A stretch of DNA of 64,000 nt from Rhinopomastus cyanomelas (GCA_013400115.1 VXBP01008913.1:186001-250000); one strand, 5' to 3'. Numbered from the stretch's first letter, positions 11,476 through 22,085 are shown. A program made the numbers and translations. The notes: generated from the sequence alone by a model not told the origin.

Positions 11476-12515
11476 CCTGCCCAAATCCACAACAAGCTGC
11501 TCTGCGCATTCCCAACGCCAACGCAGCCACGTTAAGAGCAGTGAACGTACGCTGACGGCGGCAATCTCCCACCTCTGCCTCTGCAGCTTCAGCTTTTCAA
11601 AGGACACTTGTTTCAGACTTCTCACCCTTCACACAACTCTGAGCCAGAATGATTTCTGCAGCTCTACAAATGCAAAGGCTACTAATACTACTGACAACAC
11701 GGGGTGCTCGCTTTAAAAAATAATCAAGGTCTTTAAAAAAACCCCAAAACAGCCCCCCCCAAAAAACCTCTCCCCTGCCAGCTGAGACTAGTGTTCAAAC
11801 CCACGGTTCACGCTGACAGTGCCTCTAGTCTCGCTGCCCACCCCTGAAAAGACAGGCTCGTGTGAAGCGCGGTGACGGGCCCTCCGTCAGAGAGGTGCTA
11901 ACCGCTGATCCCCGCGGCAGCATCAGAGCCCGACCCCAAAGCCCCAGGAAGCTCCATAGCTTATGTCATGAGTTTGATTCGTGCTCGTTTTTGTTCACGT
12001 CAAAATACTCTTTGGAACCTGTGTCAGCTCCTGCAGACAGCTTAGTGATGCACCTTGTCCTGCAGAATCAAGAGAAGTCCTAGTTCACCTCTACCCCACG
12101 CTAAGCTCTACGACTAACACACACTTCGTTACCTGCTCACGTCACCATCTAGCACGTATCTTTTACGTTCTTCTACGCATAGCGGCCCAGGGCTTGTTTG
12201 TCACCAAAGGGAACGGAGTCACGGGAGTTTTGCCTTTGATTTTTGGTGTTCTAGCCTTCTCACTGCAGCTGAGGAGCGGTACCCATCCTGTGACACTGTC
12301 AGGCCAGGCTTTCTCCAGATGCTGTGATGTTACTCGTTCACACTATCTCCACGCCAGCTCAAGAGAAGCTGCTCGCAATGTTTGAATCGCGTGAAGGATC
12401 TGAAGATCTAAACTCAGGTAGAGATCAAAACTGAAAACCAGGAGGGAGATCAGGTGCAGCTGTTATGGGTTCTGCTGCTTCAAAGTGCGTTGAGATTGTG
12501 CATACGGCACTTAGG

Positions 12516-12750
12516 ATCCTACCTGGTACCTGGCTGCAGCAGAATCCTACCTGGTACCTGGCTGCAGCAGAATCCTACCTGTTACCTGGCTGCAGCAGAA
12601 CCCCACCTGTTACCTGGCTGCAGCAGAATCCTACCTGTAGTTGCTGCAGCAGAACCCCACCTGTTACCTGGCTGCAGCAGAATCCCACCTGATAGGCTGC
12701 AGCAGCAGAATCCTACCCTGTTACGTCGCTGCAATGAGATTCTAACTCCC
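12516..12750. repeat. 28-bp minisatellite in the YAP1 3'UTR
   Basis: About eight copies of a 28-bp unit built from CCTACCTGGTACCTGG and CTGCAGCAGAA, the later ones shortened or substituted. In the YAP1 sense direction each full unit reads CTGCAGCCAGGTAACAGGT or a close variant, giving repeated CAGGTA/CAGGTG. It has a clean, recent look compared with the 10940-11475 array. Confidence 0.9.
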
Positions 12751-13769
12751 AAACTCCAGTGAGCGTGACAGCAGAGGGAAACAAGCCGCTGGCCGTGGCT
12801 GCCACGGTTGCACATCAAAGCTAGCCTTGGACCAATGAACACGCTGGCTGATGCTCGCTGGCTTCTCTGGCTACAACAGGCACGTCTTAAGTATCAAAAA
12901 ACAAGCGGACAATTCAGATTTAAATAAGACTATGTGAAATCAGAAAAAAACACCCCCCCCTTTAGATTTCACTATTTAAACAAAAAATAAACCAAAAACC
13001 CACCTAGAGTTACTTCCCGTCCTACAGCTACGGTTAAACCACCTAAGGAAAATAATGGAAGGCTACTTCTGACAAAGGCAAGTCAGGATACGTGGCGACA
13101 GTCAGAGTTCATCAATGCTGCTCCGTCAAATGACTCGGGGTTGGCTACGACGTGTGGGCAAGAGCGCTTTGTGGCTAATAAAAAGAGCTACTAGCGGGGA
13201 GCACGTAACGCCAGGCAGCCTTCAGCCCTCCTTCCAGTCGTATCTCCAAATCAGTACTGACTTCTGGCGAGCAGATACGTCATTTTTGGCTCGTCGCACC
13301 CCAGCAGGTCGCGGTTTGCCACTTGCCACAGGCAGCAGGAGGCAACTGGCTGAGCGGGCTACAAGCAGTGACATGCAGAAGTGAGCTCCCGGGGCTGAGT
13401 ACTCGGGATACGACGACGCGCAGGCGCGCGCTGGGGCAGAAGGAACGGCACTCGGCACCCGGACGGGCTCGTCGGGCCGCCCCACGCGTGCCCCCCAACC
13501 CCTCTCCGACAGTAGTCGCAACAGCACTAGAAAAGAGATGGAGAAGATGTCTGTTCTTCAGGGCCAGCTGTGGGAAGACGCCAGCGATATACAACAGCAG
13601 CGATGGACAAGGAAGAGCAGAACCAGGGAATCTTGTTGAGTGTTTGTTCAGCTACTTTCTCCGAGCACAAGCCAGAGCGTGCCGCGCCGGCTTGCTCTGA
13701 ACTCCAGACACAGGTGTCCTCATCTCCTTAGATCCTTCACAGATTCAGAATTCAGTCTCCCTGAGGCCC

Positions 13770-14008
13770 CTATAACCAAGTGAGAAAACTCTCTTTATCT
13801 AGCTTGGTGGCTGCCAAGACGGATTCCATGTCATTGAGGATGTCGGAGCTCAAAGCCTCTTGCAGACTTGGCATCAGTTCTTCTCCTTCTATGTTCATCC
13901 CATCCCCTTCCAGTGTCCCAAGGTCCACGTTTGTCCCTGGAATGGCTTCAAGGTAGTCGGGGAAACGGTTCTGGTGGGACGGGATGTTGCTTTGGTTGAT
14001 ACTGTCAC
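13770..14008 (-). CDS. YAP1: YAP1 exon 9, C-terminal coding part
   Basis: Coding 239 bp to TAG at 13770-13772. It opens with two bases (GT) completing a glycine codon begun in exon 8, after the acceptor CAACTAG (AG at 14009-14010). It encodes the last 78 residues: an acidic transactivation segment with RFPDYLEAIPGTNVDLG, then ESVLAATKLDK, ending in FLTWL, the PDZ-binding motif used for nuclear localisation and junction binding. The start of this exon (SINQSNIPSHQ) differs slightly from my memory of human YAP1. The frame upstream of 14008 is intronic. Confidence 0.97.
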
Positions 14009-14290
14009 CTAGTTGCAAGACAGAGCGAGATGGATGTTCAAGATGCTGCAAGCACCAAGCCCGTGGCTACAACAATCAGGTGAAAGGCTACTAGCGGCTC
14101 CTGCGTCACGCGAGCAACGTGATTCATCGAAACCCATCGCAAGGCCTAAACGTGACTTGGCCGCGGGCAGATGTGCAAAGAACGTGTCTTTGAACCTCTG
14201 CAGCTCCTTAGGTAGGTCAATCTAACCCCAACATTGTATGAACCACACCCCATCCTCCCAACGGGCACCGGACGTAGACGGAAAACCGAC
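14009..14290 (-). other. YAP1: YAP1 intron 8 (282 bp)
   Basis: Shortest intron of the window. The donor is CAG|GTCGG at 14291/14290 and the acceptor AG at 14009-14010. No repeat was found in it. Confidence 0.95.
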
Positions 14291-14403
14291 CTGTATCCAT
14301 CTCATCAACACTGTTCAGGAAGTCATCGGGGGTTCTGGGGACGCTGTAACTGCTCATGCTGAGCCCGCTGTCTGTGCTCTCATCTCTGGAGTGATAGGTG
14401 CCA
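14291..14403 (-). CDS. YAP1: YAP1 exon 8: phosphodegron and transactivation segment
   Basis: 113 bp. The acceptor TTCTGTTACAG precedes a single T completing a serine codon split from exon 7. It then encodes GTYHSRDESTDSGLSMS, followed by SYSVPRTPDDFLN and DEMDT, and leaves one G for exon 9. HSRDES is the LATS-type HxRxxS site (Ser381 in human numbering) and DSGLSMS is the CK1/beta-TrCP phosphodegron that controls YAP turnover. The SYSVP tyrosine is the known Src/ABL site. All regulatory residues are intact. Confidence 0.98.
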
Positions 14404-14483
14404 CTGTAACAGAAGAAAGGGAGTCAAAGCAGCAGACACATGAGGAAGAAGTGCAGAAGAAATGCAAAGAAATGCTTCCTTTG

Positions 14484-14735
14484 CACAGAACCACTGAACA
14501 TCAGGGACTGGAAGGGACTTTGAAAGACCTTCTAGCCCAATCCCCCTGCAGTAATGAAGAGACACTGACTGTAGTCAGCATCATGCAGCTGGTGTCAATC
14601 ACAGGATCACAGAGCATTAGGGATTGGCAGGGACCTCCAAAGACCATCCAGTCCAATCCCCCACTGCCACAGCAGCATCCCCTCGACCAAGCCACATAGG
14701 AACATGTCCAGGTGGGTTTTAAGTGTCTTCTGAAC
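14484..14735 (-). mobile_element. CR1 with duplicated 3' tail
   Basis: Two complemented tails (GGGACTGGAAGGGACTTTG at about 14505 and GGGATTGGCAGGGACCTCC at about 14620). They are joined by a spacer with CTGACTGTAGTCAGCATCA, the same spacer as at 9168-9475 and 21577-21792. It ends in GTGGGTTTTAAGTGTC. Confidence 0.85.
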
Positions 14736-14839
14736 CAATTCCTCCCTCAATTCTGCTACAACACTGCTCTCCTCAGTAACAGTCTGTAAAAAAGCCACAC
14801 AAATTACTTTTAACTTCTTCGTTATATTTAGTAGTTTGA

Positions 14840-15441
14840 GGAGACACTGACAGAGTTGGTTCCCCTCAGTGTAAGAGGGATATGGAGCTGCTGGAGGGTG
14901 TCCAGCTTAGAGCTTAGAGGATGATGAGGGAAGTGGAGCATCTCCCTGAAGAGGAGAGGCTGAGGGAGCTGGGTCTCTTGAGCTTGGAGAAAAGGAGACT
15001 GAGGGGTGACCTCATTGATGTCTACAAGTATGTGAAGGGTGGGTGTCAGGAGGATGGAGCCAGGCTCTGCTCAGTGTCATCTAGTGACAGGACAAGGGGC
15101 ACTGGGTGTCAGCTGGGACAGAGGAGGTTCCATATAAATATGAGAAGGACCTTGTTCCCAGTGACGGTGCCAGAGCCCTGGCAGGGGCTGCCCAGGGGGG
15201 CTGTGGAGTCTCCTTCTCTGGAGACATTTAGAACCTACCTGGAGATGTTCCTGTGGGACTGGGTCTAGGTGATCCTGCTGTTGCAGGGGGATTGGACTGG
15301 ATGATCTTTCGAGGTCCCTTCCAATCCCAAATGTTCTGTCATTCTGTGCCTTGATCTAGGGGATCCTGCTGTGGCAGGGAGATTGGACTAGATGATCTGC
15401 TGAGGTCCCTTCCAACCCCTAATGCTCTGTGCTTCTGTGAC
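14840..15441 (+). mobile_element. CR1 fragment, main type, with second tail
   Basis: About 500 bp reading through a good RT C-terminal remnant and a tail ending TTCTGTCATTCTGTG at about 15342. A second partial tail, from TTGATCTAGGGGATCCTGC to GCTTCTGTGA, follows at once. The pair suggests either a tandem tail or two insertions. Confidence 0.85.
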
Positions 15442-16189
15442 ACTTCAATTCTCTTTCACTGGAGAGCACCCCAAAGCTTTCCCAAGCTGCCCACCCATGC
15501 TCTGCAGAGTTTTAGAACCTTTCCAAAGCCACCCACAGCTCAAAAGCAGTGGGAAACTGTCAGAGATGGGCCCTGATAAAGGAAGCCATCGCTAATAATG
15601 GTGCAGCCTCCTACAAAGCTAAAAATAGAACCTCTAACTCGTCATGTTCCCCGCGTTTAACCAACCCCAAAGGGTATTTTTAGGTCACTGCTGTTATAAA
15701 TAGGAGCTGCGGTCGGAGCTCCTTTAGCGATGCTTCGGCAGCTTCCTGCCGCTGCGCTGCTGCGGGCTGGGTCACACGCGTCGCGGCAAGAGAGCGGCCC
15801 AGTATAAATCACATACTGGTACAGAAGCCGTCCTATAAACAAACCCTGCTCAGAACAACCCTGCTGACAGAACAGTTAACACGGCAGCGGTGGCAGGGGC
15901 CTCTCATGGCTTCGCTGCTGTTTTGGTGCCAGGGGGGAGAGTGTGGCCAAGGAAGGCGCCCTGGGAGATGTGGGCTGGGCTGGGGGATGTAGGTCCCTTC
16001 ACTGAGTTTATACAGTAGGGCTTTGGGGCAGAGGGTGTCTGCTAGGAGACACCAGCAGCTGAACGCGTGTCGCGTACCACTGGTTCCAGCTGGCTCCACA
16101 GGGGTCCTGCTGCTGCCCAAAGCTGAGCCCAGCGGCGCTGGGGACGCTGCTGTGATGGAAACGTAACAGAAGGCAAGAGAGCCCTACAG
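15442..16189. other. Repeat-free block in YAP1 intron 7
   Basis: About 750 bp without CR1, with several CpG. It contains CTAAAAATAG (15619-15628) and TTATAAATAG (15694-15703), both fitting the MEF2 consensus, and GTATTTTTAG (15674-15683) one base off it on the other strand. A candidate regulatory element only. Confidence 0.35.
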
Positions 16190-16265
16190 ACACTCTGCCC
16201 TGGTGAGACCACACCCGGGCTCCTCAGTTCAGGGGTCCACTCCAATCCCTAATGTTCTGTGAGTC
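16190..16265 (+). mobile_element. CR1 remnant, internally deleted
   Basis: Joins the 5'-ward GGTGAGACCACACCCGGG segment directly to the tail end CCAATCCCTAATGTTCTGTG, so most of the element between them is lost. Confidence 0.6.
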
Positions 16266-16344
16266 TCTGATAACGTGCTCATGCCTTCTTGTCCACTAGG
16301 AAGACCCAAAGACTGTGGCTGAACAGCTACTCAACACCCACATA

Positions 16345-16640
16345 ATCACAGAACATTGGGGACTGGAAGGGACCTTCAACAATCATCCAGTCCCATCTCC
16401 CTGACACAGCAGGATCCCCTAGATCCAGTCACACAGGAACATCTCCAGGTGGGTTTGAAACGTCTCTAGCGAAGGAGACTCCACAGCCCCCCTGGACAGC
16501 CCCTTCCAGGGCTCCGTCACCTTCACCGTGAAGAAGTTCCTTCTCATACTGATGTGGAACCTCCTCTGTTCCAGCTGACACACACTGCCCCTTGTCCTAC
16601 CACTAGATGCCCCTGAGCAGAGCCTGGCTCCATCCCTGGA
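16345..16640 (-). mobile_element. CR1 fragment, main type
   Basis: Complete tail at the left, then the RT C-terminal segment; the minus frame 16419-16709 reads through it. Confidence 0.9.
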
Positions 16641-17179
16641 TGCGAGCAGAACGCTGCCAGCCGTGGGCCAGTACATTTTTGATGTCACAAAGCTGCCTTT
16701 GCTACACAAGAAAAACTCAGTGTTTCTTTATAGCTAAACATTTTTAGACTGTTTTAAAAATAGTGTGACCACACATTTGATAATAATCGATCTATTTAAA
16801 GCCTGAAACAGAAAAAGCAGCCGATGTGTTTTGCAGGACAAAACCCTATAAAAAGAACAGAGCCCTCGCTAGAGTCAATCACTTGTAGCTGAGAAGGGTT
16901 CTTGGCTGCCTCTCTCACGCCTGGAATGTCCAGCCTGTCTCTCTGAAGCTCCTCTCCTTGGAGAGCACTTCCTCTTTCTTCAACAAAGATTTCTTCATGT
17001 AGCAGCCCCAGCACCCGAAGCCACCGCAGGCGACGGCGCTGCGGTGCCCAGAATAGCGCAGGGTCAGATGTGCGTGTGTGCAACAGGAGGACAAGTTCCA
17101 CTCTGGGAGTGAAACACAGGACCACTGTCAGTCCAGAGAGGAATCTGACAGACAAATCTGTGGTCATCAACAGCAGAAG

Positions 17180-17230
17180 GTGAACCTCCGAGGTCCCTTC
17201 CGAGCCCCAATGTGCTGTGAGTCTGTGGAA
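17180..17230 (+). mobile_element. CR1 tail fragment
   Basis: Only the last ~50 bp: ACCTCCGAGGTCCCTTCCGA and a TGTGCTGTGAGTC end. Confidence 0.55.
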
Positions 17231-17397
17231 CAGCCTAATACAGTCAGTGGAGCTGGATGTCCCGTTCAGAAACTGGGATCTCCCAGCAGAGAGCAGGTGG
17301 GAGGGGGAGCAAGTCATGAAGGCACTGCTGCACGTGGCCTCACCTTCCTCTAACGTAGCAATGATGTTCTGAGATCTCTTTCCTGTTCTGATCACTG

Positions 17398-17620
17398 AAC
17401 CAGAGAACATGAGGGGTTGGAAGGGACCTCGAAAGTCCATCTAGTCCAATTCCCTGCCAGAGCAGGATCCCCTAGATCCAGTCACACAGGAACATGTCCA
17501 GGAGGGTTTTAAACATCTCCAAAGAAGGAGACTCCACAACCCCCCTGGGCAGCCCCTTCCAGGGGTCTGTCACCCTCACCATTACGAAGCTCCCTCTCAT
17601 ATCTATGTGGAACCTCCAGC
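17398..17620 (-). mobile_element. CR1 fragment, main type
   Basis: Tail GGGGTTGGAAGGGACCTCG, then the CAACCCCCCTGGGCAGCC segment and a short way into the RT end. Confidence 0.9.
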
Positions 17621-17639
17621 AGCCTTCCAGAGATTCAGA

Positions 17640-18098
17640 CTAGTGTGTTACTAGAGCACATGAAGGCTGCTCTCCAGAGGAGAGAAGGTTAGACTTCTTG
17701 CATCTCACATTCCCTGGGAGAGGGCCAGCACAGTTAAGGCTCACACCTGATCCCAGGATGAGCTCTCTACAACTATCTGAAAGGACACTGCAGAGATGCT
17801 GGTGCTGGTCTCTTCTCACAGATAATTAGAGACAGCAGCAGAGGGAAGAGCTTCAAGCACCAACAGGGGAGGGTTAGATTTGACATCAGGAAGAAATTCT
17901 TCCTGGAGAGAGTGGTCAGGCCCTGGACTGGGCTGCCCAGGGTGGTGGTTGAGTCCCCATCCCTGGATGAGTCTAAAAGTCACTTAGATGTAGTGTTGGG
18001 GGATCTGATTTAGGGGTGACCTTGTAGAGTGGGATTGATGGTTGGACTCGATGATCCCAAGGGTCTTTTCCAACCTGAGTGAATGATTCTATGATTCT
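17640..18098 (+). mobile_element. CR1 fragment, second type
   Basis: About 450 bp of the second type. It carries GAAGAAATTCTTCCTGG and GGGATCTGATTTAGGGG, then GACTCGATGATCCCAAGGGT and a tail ATTCTATGATTCT. Confidence 0.9.
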
Positions 18099-18715
18099 CA
18101 AACTGATGAAGCTGCAGCAGCCTCTCCAGAACTGTAATGGTTGGTAGGGAGCATTTGAGAGCTGTAACTAGAAGAATATTTCCAACAAACACTCCAGCTC
18201 AGAGGAAAAAGTTGTATGAACAGGGCTAGTGAAATATACGCTGTGAAATTCTGCATTTTGAGTGAAGGGGGCCACCCTGAAATGACAACAGCCCCCAAAC
18301 CAAGCCAGTCGCTGTCTGCAGTCCTCACTTTGTTAACAGAGCACAGGATTAAACACCTGAAATGGAGGGGAGGGGTGAAAGCAGAAACCTCAACATGAAC
18401 CCCAAGGTGCAGTCCTGAGCGTGCCCCGCGGCTCCTCCGATCCCGCAGCGAGCCGCACACAAACCCTTCTGAGCCAGTAATGGGAAATGACTGTTAGTCA
18501 ACAGATGAGGCAGAGGCAAACATGTTGTGACTTCGAATGTAAAAGCCTCCTGCAAGTCTGAGCAGACTGCTTCCTCCCACAGGAGACAGCTTTTCATCCT
18601 CAACTTTTACTAGACTTGCCATTTAAGGAGAGATGCATTTACTGCTCCGGCTTCTGGCACGGAGAGCAGTTCCAAATAAACTCTTCCACGTATCAACCAC
18701 AACTGTAAGCCCATT

Positions 18716-18761
18716 CCCCCCCCCCCCCCCCCANNNNNNNNNNNNNNNNNNNNNNNNNNNN
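18716..18761. other. C homopolymer and assembly gap beside exon 7
   Basis: Seventeen C at 18716-18732, one A, then 28 N at 18734-18761. The exon 7 donor (18780) is only about 20 bp away, so the exon itself is complete. The gap length may be only an estimate. Confidence 0.95.
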
Positions 18762-18780
18762 AGCAGCTACTCCTACAAAC

Positions 18781-18911
18781 CTGTTCAGAAAGGGGTCAGA
18801 ACTATTTGTAGTCATTGTTCTCAGTTCCTGAGACATTCCAGGGGACGACACGGGGTTCTGAGAGCCGCCGTCCTGTTCCATCGTTGGAAGCTGGCTACGA
18901 AGAGCCAATTC
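18781..18911 (-). CDS. YAP1: YAP1 exon 7: start of transactivation domain
   Basis: 131 bp. The acceptor CTGCTCTAG precedes GAATTGGCT, in phase with both exon 5 and exon 6. It encodes 43 residues beginning ELALRSQLPTMEQDGG, then NPVSSPGMSQELRTM, ending SSDPFLN, plus AG of a split serine codon. This is the serine/threonine-rich region between the coiled coil and the phosphodegron. My memory of human YAP1 has Leu where this has Met in QLPTMEQ. Confidence 0.97.
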
Positions 18912-19214
18912 CTAGAGCAGGGGGAGGAGGGGGAGAGAGAAAAATCACGTCAGGCATCGTCTGAGCACGCTCGGCGCACGCACAAGCACGTGGCGCTGGC
19001 AGCAGTTCATGCTTTTGCTGCTTCCAGCTACCAGGTTCAAATAAGTGAAGTTTTACAGGTAAAGCAAGAACTTCTAGTGGCATCAACGACAACGACGGCT
19101 CCAGCAGTCAGTCCCAGCAGTAGAGAACTCACCGTACCTGTGCTTATGGATATAAACACCTCTGTGCTCAGCTGAACCTTTCCTAGGTCATTTCCACATC
19201 CTTTTGAGGAGATA

Positions 19215-19410
19215 GAATTGCAAAGGTGGAGAGATTCTAGAACTGATTGCCTGGAGAAACTGTGGCTGCCCCCTCCCTGGAGGTGCTCAAGACCAGTTTG
19301 GATGGTGCCTTGAGCAGCCAAGACTGGTTGAGAGGTGTTGCTGCTCGTGGCAGGAGGTTGGAGTAGGTCATCTCTAAAGTCTCTTCCAACAGAGCCAGTC
19401 TGTGACTTCT
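19215..19410 (+). mobile_element. CR1 fragment, older type
   Basis: Carries GATTGCCTGGAGAAACTGTG and CCCTGGAGGTGCTCAAGACC, ending CTCTTCCAACAGAGCCAG. The same type lies at 53500-53945. Confidence 0.8.
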
Positions 19411-20334
19411 AAAATCTTGTCACTTTCAGCTTTGGGTTCACGCCCAGAGCCCAGCTCACCTCACTTCTCCAGCTCCAGCACTCTGCCCACGAGCACACGC
19501 AACCCAGCAGAACAGGTCTTTCCCAGTTCATGCAGCACGTTACCCTTGTTCCAACAACAACTGAGCTCGACTCTGTGACTCGAGCGTAGGACTACGGCGA
19601 CTTCCAGCTCCGGTTCCTTACAGCTGCTTAACCAGAAGGCGGAACTACAGCGCTTCCCCCTCGAAAGAGGCTGTGACTCCCTGCACTAATAAACTGATGT
19701 CAATCTGGAAGCCTGAAAGGGAAAGGAATTGCCAAAAAGGACAGGCTACTCAAAGAACAAGCAACTCAGCCAGTTTTAACAGCACCATGAGAGAAGTAAA
19801 GTTCTCTACGAGCCCTCAAGGGTGCACGAAGACTTCTTCCTAAAGGGTGCAAAGAATGGAAACTCAAGTTGGGCTTGAAGAAGAATATTCTTTCCCTTTT
19901 TTCTTATTTGTAAAATGGATTCGCTCAGTTTTTAGAAGTTAAAGGGTCTCCTGTGACTTAAAAACCAGCACGGGAGCGGAGGAGCCTCTCGCAGCGCCAG
20001 GCAGAGCTGTGTGAACTCCTCAGGCTTTTAGCTTGTGCTTTGAAACACATCCTTCATTAGAAGCACTTAGTAGTCCAGAGGCAAGAACACAACCATGACA
20101 AAACCCTGACTTGGGTTTCCCTGACTTGATCTCATCACACTTTGTGTGAGGCACGTCAAGGTGTTGTGTGGGAGAAAGCAAAGCGTCGCCTTCCTATTGT
20201 TAACGGAGAAGCTGCACGTTGGGGTTTACGTGGAGGCTAAAATCAAACCTCACTTCCTGAAGTCGTTTTAAAATTAAAGTTAAAAATTAGAATCATGCTC
20301 CTGATGTCCATTCTAAACGTCCTCTGTTGAAGAC

Positions 20335-20690
20335 TGAAACTGTCACTAATGACCTGTGAGAAGAGCCCAGCACCAGCATCTCTACAAAGTTCTTCCAGAT
20401 CGCTGTAGAGAGCAGTGGAGGTCTCCCCTCAGCCTCCTCTTCCTCAGACTCAACAGCCCCAACTCTCTCCATCTCTCCTCATCACATGGATTCTCCAGGC
20501 CCTTCCCCAGCTCCGCTGCCCTCCTCTGCCCTTGCTCCAGCCCCTCGATGTCTCCCTTGTTCTGAGGTGCCCAACACTGGACCCAGTAACTCAAGGTGCA
20601 GCCTCACCAGTGTCGAGTGCAGGGGGACAACCACCGCCCAGCTCCTGCTGGGGACACAGTTTCTAATCCAGGCCACGACGGGACACATCA
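20335..20690 (-). mobile_element. CR1 internal fragment, older type
   Basis: Complement of the CR1 segment upstream of the RT end: CTCCCCTCAGCCTCCTC, CATCTCTCCTCATCACATGG and GACACAGTTTCTAATCC. No tail. Confidence 0.75.
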
Positions 20691-21576
20691 GAGATCATTT
20701 TCTCTACCAAGCATCGAGCCATTTGGCAAACTATGACCACGGGCCACAAAGCAGCTGCCAGTCTGCCACAAGGCTCTTGTCACCTTCTCCTTGCATCCCA
20801 TAAAGGTAATTTTCAACACGTGTCTCTGTTACACCCAGCCATCTCTGCCCACTAAATAAGCCACGTTCCAAGACCAAAGGGTTGGCTTCAGGATGTTAAC
20901 TCTGCTTCAAGCAACCAAACCAACCAAGTGGCCAAAAAGAACCAACACCCACCCCCAGCACAAGCAGCCTTGACAAAACCAAGACAAGTGTCTTGTTAAT
21001 CAAGGACAGCTTCAGGTAACACGGGGTGATGGGGATCAGAAACAAAGAGAATCAAGGGACAAACATGTTTGGGATCCACTAAGCAACTAATGGAACTATC
21101 ATCCACCGAGTCCATCCGGCTTCGAACATGTTGGGGAAGAGGAAAAGGAACCTATCAACCAAAATCTGAGTCCTCAGTAAAACTTCCAGCTTCACTAACG
21201 GGGAAGATCAAGAATGTGGAATTCCAGATTCTTCTTGCTCTTAATGAGGTCTTCCGTGCTGCCTAGGGAACCTCACAGACCTGACTGGTTTGTCCTGGTG
21301 TGCGTGTGCACCGTGTCGCTCAACAAATCGATAATAAAGGACAAATGAAGTGAGACGGTGACCAAAGAGCGTGTTCCAGCTACGCAGAAGGAGCAGGAAA
21401 GCAGCAGAGGTGAGGAGGAGGTTAAGCTGGAACGCAGAGCTGAGCAAGGCTGTATCAGAGATCTCCATCCAGTGCAAGAAGTAAGCAGCAGAGATGGAAC
21501 GAGCGAGCACAGCCACGGGAATCACGTCAGTGACCGAGTCTACGCTCCTCTTACTAACAAACTACAGAATCACTGA

Positions 21577-21792
21577 CCATTAGGGATTGGACTGGATCTA
21601 GGTGGTCCTGCTGTGGCAGGGAGATGAGACTAGATGATCTTTTGAGGTCCCTTCCAATGTTCTGTGATGCTGTGATTGACACCAACTGCACGATGCTGAC
21701 TGCAGTCAGTGTCTGTTCCATAGTGCAAAGGGATTGGACTAGAAGATCTTTCGAGGTCCCTTCCAACCCCTAATGGTCAGTGATTCTATGAA
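21577..21792 (+). mobile_element. CR1 with duplicated 3' tail
   Basis: First tail ends TTCTGTGATGCTGTG near 21675. The spacer GACACCAACTGCACGATGC and a second tail (GGACTAGAAGATCTTTCGAG) ending TGATTCTATGA follow. The tail spacing is about 116 bp. Third locus with this architecture. Confidence 0.85.
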
Positions 21793-22085
21793 GGGACCTT
21801 CAAAGATCATCTAGTCCCATCCCCCTGCTGCAGCAGGATCCCCTAGATCCAGTCACACAGCAACATGTCCAGGTGGGTTTTGAACATCTCCAGAGAAGGA
21901 GACTTCACAATGTGCCCTAGGCAGCCCCTTCCAGTGCTCCTCACCGGGAAGAAGTTCCTTCTCATACTGATGTGGCACCTCCTCTGTCCCAGCTCACACC
22001 CATTACCACTTGTCCTATCACTAGATGCCCCTGAGCAGAGCCTGGCTCCATCCTCCCTTCCCATATTTACAAACATTAGCAGCAG
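21793..22085 (-). mobile_element. CR1 fragment, main type, tail-to-tail with its neighbour
   Basis: Starts at GAAGGGACCTTCAAAGATC immediately after the plus-strand tail of 21577-21792, so the two 3' ends touch. It runs through the RT C-terminal remnant. Confidence 0.9.

Larger units (their letters stand above)
9670..13769 (-). other. YAP1: YAP1 3'UTR (about 4.1 kb)
   Basis: Begins just after the TAG at 13770-13772. Segments at about 13560-13765, 11950-12035 and 9670-9930 resemble, from memory, the start, middle and end of the mammalian YAP1 3'UTR in the same order, which supports one continuous 3'UTR. Relative to that memory, many A/T positions are now C/G, often as CpG. Two tandem arrays (10940-11475 and 12516-12750) and a CpG-rich block (10040-10920) sit inside. 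The cleavage site is inferred only. Confidence 0.75.
14404..18780 (-). other. YAP1: YAP1 intron 7 (4377 bp)
   Basis: Donor AACAG|GTTTGT at 18781/18780 and acceptor AG at 14404-14405. It holds CR1 copies at 14484-18098, a repeat-free block with MEF2-like sites (15442-16189) and the N gap at 18734-18761. The GC-rich, CR1-free stretch 18100-18715 shows no gene. Confidence 0.95.

Noticed and set aside
12454..12762. Leucine/glutamine/proline repeat frames over the 28-bp minisatellite
   Set aside because: The repeat is open in several frames on both strands as a by-product of its unit. It lies in the 3'UTR, and no start context or homologue was seen.
15694..15703. TTATAAATAG as a TATA box of an internal promoter
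   Set aside because: It fits MEF2 equally well, and no start codon, exon or transcript feature follows on either strand.
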